Assembly (NCBI RefSeq): GCF_000193735.1
Contig: NZ_AEPF01000134.1
Location: 1-11,655 of the forward strand
Length of the DNA: 11,655 nt
Direction: 5' to 3'
From: Neisseria sicca 4320
GTDB lineage: Bacteria; Pseudomonadota; Gammaproteobacteria; Burkholderiales; Neisseriaceae
The translations under genes and the position numbers were made by a program. Position 1 is the stretch's first letter. The number at the start of each line of letters is the position of its first letter. Shown in pieces: positions 6,035 through 11,175 of this stretch. The notes under the pieces are model-generated. The model was not told the origin of the DNA, did not search any database, and was given only the letters and a program-made list of their open reading frames with translations.

Positions 6035-6718
6035 ATGTTTGCCTTTTTAGAAGCCTTTTTTGTCCAATACGGCTACGCAGCCGTGTTTTTCGTTTTGGTC
6101 ATCTGCGGCTTTGGCGTACCGATTCCCGAAGATTTGACGCTGGTGACAGGCGGCGTGATTTCCGGCTTGGGGTACACCAATTCGCACTGGATGGTTGTCG
6201 TCGGTATGCTCGGCGTATTGGCGGGGGATGGAATTATGTTTTTCGCCGGACGGGCGTGGGGGCAGAAAATCCTCAAGTTCAAACCCATTGCCCGTGTGAT
6301 GACGCCGAAGCGTTACGCGCAGGTTCAGGAAAAATTCGACAAATACGGCAACTGGGTATTGTTTGTCGCCCGCTTCCTGCCCGGTTTGCGTACCGCCGTT
6401 TTCGTGACAGCGGGCATCAGCCGCAAAGTTTCCTATACCCGCTTCATCCTGATGGACGGGCTTGCCGCGCTGATTTCCGTGCCGGTTTGGATTTATTTGG
6501 GCGAATATGGTGCGAACAACATCGATTGGTTGATGGCAAAAATGCACAGCCTGCAATCCGGTATCTTCGTTGTTTTAGGTGTGTTGGCAGTAGCGTTGGC
6601 ATGGTTCTGGTGGAAAAAACGCCAACGCCTTCAGTTCTACCGTACCAAGTTGAGCGAAAAGCGGGCGCAGCGCAAAGCAGTCAAGGCAGCCAAAAAAGCC
6701 GCGCAAAGCGAACAATAA
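6035..6718 (+). CDS. DedA-family inner-membrane protein
   Basis: A 227-aa polytopic membrane protein of the DedA (SNARE-associated / VTT domain) family. Signatures are GFGVPIPEDLTL (25-36), AGDGIMFFAGRAWG (63-76) and ARFLPGLRTAVFVTAG (112-127). Two conserved arginines (R113, R119) have the six-residue spacing of the essential pair in E. coli YqjA/YghB. Hydrophobic stretches lie at about 7-29, 37-72, 104-125, 140-158 and 175-193. The C-terminus (194-227) is strongly basic and Lys/Arg/Ala-rich, presumably cytoplasmic. DedA proteins affect membrane homeostasis, and some members recycle undecaprenyl phosphate or other lipid carriers; which job this one has cannot be read from sequence. The ATG at 6035 is preferred over a TTG-initiated 35-codon extension from 5930 that would run through a DUS and the likely promoter. 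Its ribosome site (GACGG) is weak. Confidence 0.88.
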   Translation: MFAFLEAFFVQYGYAAVFFVLVICGFGVPIPEDLTLVTGGVISGLGYTNSHWMVVVGMLGVLAGDGIMFFAGRAWGQKILKFKPIARVMTPKRYAQVQEKFDKYGNWVLFVARFLPGLRTAVFVTAGISRKVSYTRFILMDGLAALISVPVWIYLGEYGANNIDWLMAKMHSLQSGIFVVLGVLAVALAWFWWKKRQRLQFYRTKLSEKRAQRKAVKAAKKAAQSEQ

Positions 6719-6722
6719 AATC

Positions 6723-6857
6723 AAGCACCTAAAGAGGTTGCCGATATTCAATAGTTTCCGTGTTTTTTATCCAAAGCGGTATCTTCTGCTTTGAATCTTC
6801 CGCTTCGTGAATAAAAATCCGCTTGGAAAATTAAATATCGACAGCCTCAGGGTGCTT
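6723..6857. repeat. Long imperfect palindrome downstream of dedA
   Basis: Three nested stems can be seen. The outer is AAGCACC (6723-6729) with GGTGCTT (6851-6857), followed by TTT. The middle is GAGGTTGCCGATATT (6734-6748) with AATATCGACAGCCTC (6834-6848), 14 of 15 pairs counting one G-U. The inner is CCAAAGCGG (6771-6779) with CCGCTTGG (6819-6826), with one bulge. The whole 135-bp segment fills most of the dedA-ansA gap. Its right arm (6822-6846) matches 3980-4004 next to the Correia element after folP at 21 of 25 positions. It could be a structured terminator or a miniature repeat element; I do not recognise it as a named family. Confidence 0.6.
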
Positions 6858-6867
6858 TTTCATTTTA

Positions 6868-6954
6868 AGGTCGTCTGAAAACCGTCCGCGCCGCCAAATT
6901 GCCAGCCTGTCCGAAATATAGTTAAATAAGCCGCATCATTATTTTCAGACGACC
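6868..6954. repeat. Widely spaced inverted DUS pair upstream of ansA
   Basis: AGGTCGTCTGAA (6868-6879) and TTTCAGACGACC (6943-6954) are inverted copies about 63 nt apart. The second copy ends two bases before the first ATG of ansA, so it occupies the place of a ribosome binding site. A -10-like TATAGT (6917-6922) lies between them without a well-placed -35. Confidence 0.75.
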
Positions 6955-6956
6955 CG

Positions 6957-7958
6957 ATGATGTCCATGAAACAAAAAATCTTCGTCCTCTACACAGGCGG
7001 CACCATAGGCATGACCCAAAGCAGCGAAGGTCTGCGCCCCGATACCGCGCTGGTCAGCCAAGCCCTTTCCCCCTTTTCAGACGACCTCGACTTCGAGTGG
7101 CACGTCTGCAAACCCTTGATTGATTCCTCCTCCGTCACGCTGCAACACTGGCGCGACTGGCTGGACATCATTGCCGCCAAACTGCCTTCCTGCGACGGTA
7201 TCCTGATACTGCACGGCACGGACAGCATGGCGTACACCGCCAACCTTCTCGCGCTCGCCCTGCAAGGCTTGGGTAAACCGATCGTCCTGACCGGCTCCCA
7301 ATGGCCTTACGCCGCCGAAAACAGCGATGCCCCGCGCAACCTCTCCACCGCCGTCGCCGCCTTCAACCTCAAGCTCAAACAAACCGTCATCTCCTTTGAC
7401 GGCAAACTGTATCCCGCTGTCGGCAGCAGCAAAGTCAGCACCGAAACCGCCGCAGGTTTCGACAATCCGCATTTCGGCGCCATCGCCGAATGGGACGAAA
7501 CCCATGGCTGGCACAATCTTCGCATCCCGTCACAAGAGGCGGCGGATGTTTCAGACGACCTCAAAATCCGCTATCCCGACCCGCAGGCAAAAATCGCCGT
7601 CCGCACGCTTATCCCCGGCTTTGCCGTCCAAGAACTTGCGAACGGACTCGGACAGCTTCCCGCCCAAGCCCTTATCCTGCAAAGCTACGGACACGGCAAC
7701 ACCCCCGCAGACGAAGGCTTTATCCGCGCCGTGCAAGACTTCACGCAGCAAGGCAAACTGCTGCTCAACATCAGCCAAGTCCGACAAGGCAGAACCGCCG
7801 CCGTTTACGCGCAAGGCAACGCGTTCCGCAACTCGGGCATCATCAACGGCGGCAAATGCAACCTCGAAACCGCCACCGCGCTCATGACCCTCGCCGTATC
7901 GCAAGGCTGGGGTGCGGAAGATGTAGAAAAAGAGTTGGTGAGACTGCAATTATTGTGA
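6957..7958 (+). CDS. ansA: L-asparaginase, type I (cytoplasmic)
   Basis: A protein of 333 aa, or 330 from the third ATG, without a signal peptide, as expected for the cytoplasmic type I enzyme that hydrolyses asparagine to aspartate and ammonia. The nucleophile region is YTGGTIGMTQS (12-22) with T13 and T16. The second catalytic block is LILHGTDSMAYTA (83-95) with T88 and D89. Also present are VLTGSQWP (110-117) and a lysine (K159) that I infer corresponds to the catalytic lysine of E. coli AnsA. Three in-frame ATGs (6957, 6960, 6966) crowd the start and none has a clear Shine-Dalgarno; homologues in Neisseria begin near the MKQKIFV of the third, so the true start may be 6966. Two AG-mucDUS copies lie inside the gene (7076-7087, 7550-7561), encoding SDD-type segments. 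tatD follows after 7 nt, suggesting one transcript. Confidence 0.93.
   Translation: MMSMKQKIFVLYTGGTIGMTQSSEGLRPDTALVSQALSPFSDDLDFEWHVCKPLIDSSSVTLQHWRDWLDIIAAKLPSCDGILILHGTDSMAYTANLLALALQGLGKPIVLTGSQWPYAAENSDAPRNLSTAVAAFNLKLKQTVISFDGKLYPAVGSSKVSTETAAGFDNPHFGAIAEWDETHGWHNLRIPSQEAADVSDDLKIRYPDPQAKIAVRTLIPGFAVQELANGLGQLPAQALILQSYGHGNTPADEGFIRAVQDFTQQGKLLLNISQVRQGRTAAVYAQGNAFRNSGIINGGKCNLETATALMTLAVSQGWGAEDVEKELVRLQLL
7076..7087 (-). repeat. DUS inside ansA (first copy)
   Basis: TTCAGACGACCT is a complete AG-mucDUS on the minus strand. In the ansA frame it encodes part of PFSDDLD, a segment that tolerates variation, so the uptake sequence is kept within coding DNA. Confidence 0.85.
7550..7561 (-). 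repeat. DUS inside ansA (second copy)
   Basis: A second complete AG-mucDUS in the same orientation as the one at 7076-7087. It encodes part of DVSDDLK in ansA. Confidence 0.85.
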
Positions 7959-7965
7959 AATCGAA

Positions 7966-8757
7966 ATGAACCTGACCGACACCCATTGTCACCTCGCCGA
8001 TCCCGCCTTACGCGAAAACCTGCTGCACGTTTTGACCGCCGCGCGGGAGGCAGGAGTAGGGCGGTTTATCGTTCCTGCGACCCGACCGCAGGATTGGCAG
8101 GACGTAGCGGATTTCGCGGAAAGGTCGTCTGAAAACCCGATTTTAGGCAATATCCATATCGCACTCGGCATTCATCCTTGGTTTTCAGACGACGTTTCCG
8201 AACCGGATTTCCAGCGTTTGGAACAGGCATTGCAAGCGCGTCCGACGGCTTGGGTCGGCGAAATCGGCTTGGATTTTTACGACAAAACCCAAACGCAACG
8301 AAAGCGCGAACGGCAAATCCAAGTCTTCAGCCGCCAGCTTGTCATCGCGCAAACCCTGCGCCGCCGCGTGATTATCCATAATCTCAAAGCCACCGCCGAC
8401 ATCGCCGCCGCCGTCAAGCAGACAGGTTTTACCCAAGGCGGCATCGTTCACGCCTTCTCCGGCAGCGCAGAAGAAGCGCGCGTGTTGACGAAATTGGGTT
8501 TCAAAATCGGCATCGGTTCGCTGTTGCTCAACCCAAACGCACGAAAAATACGCGAAACCCTAAAAACCTTGAATGACAACGATTTCGTCTTGGAAACCGA
8601 CAGCCCATTTATGCTGAAAAACGAAATCAACACACCCGCCAACATCCGCCAAATCGCCGCCATCGTCGCCGAAATACGCGGCGTTGCCGTCGAAGAGATA
8701 GCCGAAGCGACCGAGCGGAATGTGGAAATGTTGCTGGCAGCAGAAAAGGTCGTCTGA
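7966..8757 (+). CDS. tatD: TatD-family metal-dependent deoxyribonuclease
   Basis: A 263-aa TIM-barrel metallo-hydrolase of the amidohydrolase superfamily. Metal ligands are visible in TDTHCHL (H7, H9), GEIGLDFY (E99), IIHNLKA (H138), VHAFSG (H162) and LETDSP (D212). Family members are cytoplasmic nucleases acting on DNA ends and are linked to DNA repair or turnover; homologues are also called YcfH, YjjV or TatD, and I cannot say which subgroup this is, so the symbol is loose. It starts 7 nt after ansA without a visible Shine-Dalgarno, which suggests translational coupling. The stop codon TGA (8755-8757) lies inside a DUS, and the last two codons (GTC GTC) are also DUS-derived. Two further DUS cores lie within the gene at 8122-8133 and 8184-8193. 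Confidence 0.92.
   Translation: MNLTDTHCHLADPALRENLLHVLTAAREAGVGRFIVPATRPQDWQDVADFAERSSENPILGNIHIALGIHPWFSDDVSEPDFQRLEQALQARPTAWVGEIGLDFYDKTQTQRKRERQIQVFSRQLVIAQTLRRRVIIHNLKATADIAAAVKQTGFTQGGIVHAFSGSAEEARVLTKLGFKIGIGSLLLNPNARKIRETLKTLNDNDFVLETDSPFMLKNEINTPANIRQIAAIVAEIRGVAVEEIAEATERNVEMLLAAEKVV
8122..8193. repeat. Inverted DUS pair inside tatD
   Basis: AGGTCGTCTGAA (8122-8133) and TTCAGACGAC (8184-8193) face each other 50 nt apart within the coding frame. They encode RSSEN and WFSDDV segments. The second copy lacks the final CT of the full 12-mer. Confidence 0.8.
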
Positions 8758-8795
8758 AAACATTCCGTCTTATCGGAGCCACGTTTTCAGACGAC
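8749..8795 (+). terminator. DUS-hairpin terminator overlapping the tatD stop
   Basis: GTCGTCTGAAAAC (8749-8761) and GTTTTCAGACGAC (8783-8795) form a perfect 13-bp stem with a 21-nt loop. The left arm contains the last two sense codons and the stop of tatD. There is no strong T run after it, so termination may be partial. Confidence 0.65.
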
Positions 8796-8839
8796 ATTGG
8801 GTTGTGAATCCTAGTGATAACGCAATGAACATCGCTATT

Positions 8840-8946
8840 TATAGTGGATTAACTTTAAACCAGTACGGCGTTGCCTCGCCTTGCCGTACTATCTGTACTG
8901 TCTGCGGCTTCGTCGCCTTGTCCTGATTTAAATTTAATCCACTATA
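8840..8946. mobile_element. Short-form Correia element (107 bp)
   Basis: It begins TATAGTGGATTAACTTTAAA and ends AAATTTAATCCACTATA, with TA duplication at the borders. Its interior matches the 156-bp element at 4012-4167 in reverse orientation but lacks about 50 bp between CTCGCCTT and CCGTACTATC, the block with the two small hairpins. This is the known internally deleted Correia class. Its right border creates TATATAAAA at 8943-8951, which could act as a -10 region toward thiL, though no good -35 is placed for it. Confidence 0.93.
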
Positions 8947-9012
8947 TAAAAGGAATGTCTTGCCCTACGGTTTCCTGTAAGGTAAACGAGTTGACAATTT
9001 TTTACACTAAAT

Positions 9013-9969
9013 ATGACAGAATTTGACTTTATTAGACAGTTTTTGCAAAAACAGCAGGCGGAAGGTTTGGTGTTGGGTATCGGGGACGATGCAGCCATCA
9101 TCCGTCCAAGTATAGGATTTGATTTGTGTTTTAGTGCCGATATGTTGATTAAGGACAAACATTTTTTTTCAGATGTTTCTCCTGAAGATTTGGCATGGAA
9201 AATGCTTGCAGTTAACATATCCGATATGGCGGCGATGGGTGCCGTTCCAAAATGGGTTCTGCTCAGTGCGGGATTGCCCGATTTGGACGAAAAATGGCTG
9301 ACGCGGTTTTGCGAAGGTTTCTTCTCGCTGGCACAACGTTTCGGCATCACGCTTATCGGCGGCGATACGACCAAAGGTGATTTGGTATTCAACATCACCA
9401 TCGTCGGCGAACTGCCCCAAGGGCAAGCCCTGCGGCGCGATGCAGCGCAAGAAGGGGATGATATTTGGGTGTCCGGGCAAATCGGTATGGCTGCGGCAGC
9501 ATTAAACCATCGTCTGAAAAACTGCACCCTGCCGCCGGAAGTCTTCGGACTTTGCGAAGATAAACTCCTCAGACCGGAGCCAAGGGTAGATTTAGGTTTG
9601 GCACTTTTGCCGCTTGCCCATGCCGCCCAAGATATTTCGGACGGGCTGGCGCAGGATTTGGGGCACATTTTGACCGCGTCGTCTTTGGGGGCGGAAATTT
9701 CGATAGATGTCTTGCCGGTTCCTGATGAATTGAGAACATCGCTGTCTGAAGAACAATGGACGGCTTTCGCCTTATCGGGCGGCGACGATTACGAATTGGT
9801 ATTTACCGCTTCCGCAGACCGTCGCAGTGAAATCCTTGCCGCAGCAGCGCAATGCGGTGTGGCGGTAACGAGGATAGGGAAAACAAACAACTCAGGCCGT
9901 CTGAAAATAAAGGATAAAAAAGGCGGCGAATTATTGCTTACTTCACGGGGGTTCGATCATTTTGGCTGA
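9013..9969 (+). CDS. thiL: Thiamine-monophosphate kinase
   Basis: A 318-aa member of the PurM/ThiL ATP-binding superfamily. It phosphorylates thiamine monophosphate to thiamine diphosphate, the active cofactor, as the last step of the pathway. Visible motifs are the metal-binding GIGDDAA (22-28), SADML (41-45), the VNISDMAAMGA block (67-77), GGDTTKGD (116-123), DISDGLAQDLGH (207-218) and the C-terminal SGGDDYEL (255-262). The ATG at 9013 gives the expected N-terminus, and the next Met is after the first motif, so this start is firm. However, no Shine-Dalgarno lies upstream, and a consensus TTGACA sits only 17-22 nt before the ATG. An AG-form DUS lies near the 3' end (9894-9905). pgpA overlaps by 8 nt, so the two are translated from one message. 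Confidence 0.94.
   Translation: MTEFDFIRQFLQKQQAEGLVLGIGDDAAIIRPSIGFDLCFSADMLIKDKHFFSDVSPEDLAWKMLAVNISDMAAMGAVPKWVLLSAGLPDLDEKWLTRFCEGFFSLAQRFGITLIGGDTTKGDLVFNITIVGELPQGQALRRDAAQEGDDIWVSGQIGMAAAALNHRLKNCTLPPEVFGLCEDKLLRPEPRVDLGLALLPLAHAAQDISDGLAQDLGHILTASSLGAEISIDVLPVPDELRTSLSEEQWTAFALSGGDDYELVFTASADRRSEILAAAAQCGVAVTRIGKTNNSGRLKIKDKKGGELLLTSRGFDHFG
9894..9905 (+). repeat. AG-DUS variant inside thiL
   Basis: AGGCCGTCTGAA differs by one base (C for T at position 4) from the dialect that dominates this window. It encodes the GRLK segment near the ThiL C-terminus. The only other exact copy of this form is in the tRNA terminator at 1662-1673. Confidence 0.8.
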
Positions 9970-10450
9970 ATTTAAACCTACTTTCAAATGGCTCAAAGAG
10001 CGTCCTTTATGCTTCTTGGGCTTTGGTTTCGGCAGCGGTCTTTCTCCCGTTGCGCCGGGAACGGCCGGTACTTTGGCGGCTTTGCCTTTGGCATTTGTCC
10101 TTCATTTGATCGGAATCGGCGGCTGGGTTTTGGCATTGCTGTGTATCGCCATGTTTGTTTGGGGAATCCGCATTTGCGGTTATACCGAAAAAGAACTGGG
10201 CATACAGGATTACGGAGGTATCGTTTGGGATGAAATCGTAGCAATGATTTTGGTTTTGTCTTTCGTACCTTTCCGCTGGAGCTGGTGGTTTGCGGCTTTT
10301 ATCGTGTTCCGAATGTTCGACATGCTCAAGCCTTGGCCGATTAAATGGTTCGACAGCCGTATCCACGGCGGACTGGGCATTATGCTTGACGACCTGATCG
10401 CCGCACTGATGACCGGTCTGGTATTAGGGCTGGCATCTTGGATTTTTTAA
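9962..10450 (+). CDS. pgpA: Phosphatidylglycerophosphatase A
   Basis: A 162-aa inner-membrane enzyme that removes phosphate from phosphatidylglycerophosphate to form phosphatidylglycerol. Family signatures are GFGSGLSPVAPGTAGTL (22-38), the acidic pair in VWDEIVAM (D90, E91), FRMFDMLKPWPI (116-127), D131 with HGGLGIMLDDLIAAL (135-149, D143 and D144), and hydrophobic helices at about 37-68, 92-116 and 146-161. The start codon is TTG at 9962, overlapping the thiL stop by 8 nt; a GGGGG run lies about 10 nt upstream, and no ATG occurs before the first conserved motif. The thiL-pgpA pairing is common in proteobacteria, and the overlap implies coupled translation. Confidence 0.94.
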   Translation: MAEFKPTFKWLKERPLCFLGFGFGSGLSPVAPGTAGTLAALPLAFVLHLIGIGGWVLALLCIAMFVWGIRICGYTEKELGIQDYGGIVWDEIVAMILVLSFVPFRWSWWFAAFIVFRMFDMLKPWPIKWFDSRIHGGLGIMLDDLIAALMTGLVLGLASWIF

Positions 10451-10553
10451 ATACACACAATTAAATATATGACTGCTGATAAAAAATATAAGGCAGGCAC
10501 ACTTTCACTCACGTTTAAATAAAAATAGAACCGCATCATTACGGGGAAGCAAA

Positions 10554-10922
10554 ATGAATAATATAGAAATCAGTGTAAAGCCGCGTTATATCGCCGGACA
10601 AAGCGATGTTTATCGTGATCGCTATGCTTTTAATTATCAAATCACCATCTGCAACCGCAGCAATGAAGTTATCACATTGCGCCAGCGGTTTTGGGAAGTT
10701 ACCGACGGGCACGGGGAAATCGGGCAGGTCGGACACGGCGGTTTGATCGAAGAGCAGCCTGTCCTGTATCCGGGTGAGGAATATGAGTACAACAGCGGCT
10801 CGCAAATCAGCACGCCTTGGGGCAGTATCGAAGGCGCATACGAATTTGAAGACAGTATCGGCGAGCGTTTTATCATCGGCGTGCCGAAGCTGGATTTCAA
10901 AGCAGGCTTTACCCTGCAATAA
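10554..10922 (+). CDS. apaG: ApaG family protein
   Basis: A 122-aa single-domain protein with the fibronectin-III-like ApaG (DUF525) fold, close to the usual 125 aa. Recognisable features are YAFNYQITICNRS (24-36), TLRQRFWEVTDGHG (41-54), EQPVLYPGEEYEYNSG (67-82) and TPWGSIEGAYEF (87-98). ApaG was linked genetically to cobalt/magnesium efflux in Salmonella, and its fold suggests protein-protein or ligand binding; its biochemical role is not settled. The normally conserved G-x-G-V-V-G stretch reads HGGLIE here (61-66), so the last Gly is replaced by Glu. The start is supported by GGGGAA at 10542-10547. It lies 103 bp after pgpA, with only weak promoter-like sequence between them, so it may share that transcript. 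It ends at a strong terminator. Confidence 0.85.
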   Translation: MNNIEISVKPRYIAGQSDVYRDRYAFNYQITICNRSNEVITLRQRFWEVTDGHGEIGQVGHGGLIEEQPVLYPGEEYEYNSGSQISTPWGSIEGAYEFEDSIGERFIIGVPKLDFKAGFTLQ

Positions 10923-10953
10923 AATACCCGAAAACAATACAAAGCGGGAATTC

Positions 10954-10998
10954 AAGGTCGTCTGAAAGAAATAAGGGGCTTTCAGACGACCTTTTTTT
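10954..10998 (+). terminator. Strong DUS-hairpin terminator after apaG
   Basis: AAGGTCGTCTGAAAG (10954-10968) and CTTTCAGACGACCTT (10979-10993) form a perfect 15-bp stem with a 10-nt loop, followed by a T run reaching 10998. Both arms contain complete AG-mucDUS 12-mers in opposite orientation. This is the most canonical terminator in the window. Confidence 0.9.
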
Positions 10999-11056
10999 GC
11001 CTGTTTGTTTGGTTTGAATGTTGAGTTGAGACCTTTGCAAAATTCCTTTCCTTCCG

Positions 11057-11094
11057 ACAGCCGAGATCCAAATAAAGATTTTCGGCTGTTTTTG
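11057..11094 (+). terminator. Hairpin near the IS end, oriented inward
   Basis: ACAGCCGA (11057-11064) pairs perfectly with TCGGCTGT (11082-11089) around a 17-nt loop, followed by TTTTT. On the plus strand it would stop transcription entering the element from the apaG side. Such end hairpins can protect an IS from external transcription. Confidence 0.55.
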
Positions 11095-11141
11095 TTTCAA
11101 ATATCCACTGATTCTACTCAAATCCCCCCTTAATCCCCCTT

Positions 11142-11165
11142 GGATACCTGATTAATCAGGCATCC
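11142..11165 (-). other. Palindrome just after the transposase stop
   Basis: CCTGATTAATCAGG (11147-11160) is a perfect 14-bp palindrome. GGAT and ATCC extend it to 24 bp with one A/C mismatch on each side of the core. It lies 11 bp beyond the minus-strand transposase stop. No T run follows on the minus strand, so termination is only possible, not shown. Confidence 0.5.
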
Positions 11166-11175
11166 GGGCTGCCTT

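Noticed and set aside
7327..7969. Long alternative plus-strand frames overlapping ansA
   Set aside because: They are Pro/Ser/Arg-rich shadow frames of ansA with no recognisable domain and no ribosome sites, and ansA itself has complete motifs.
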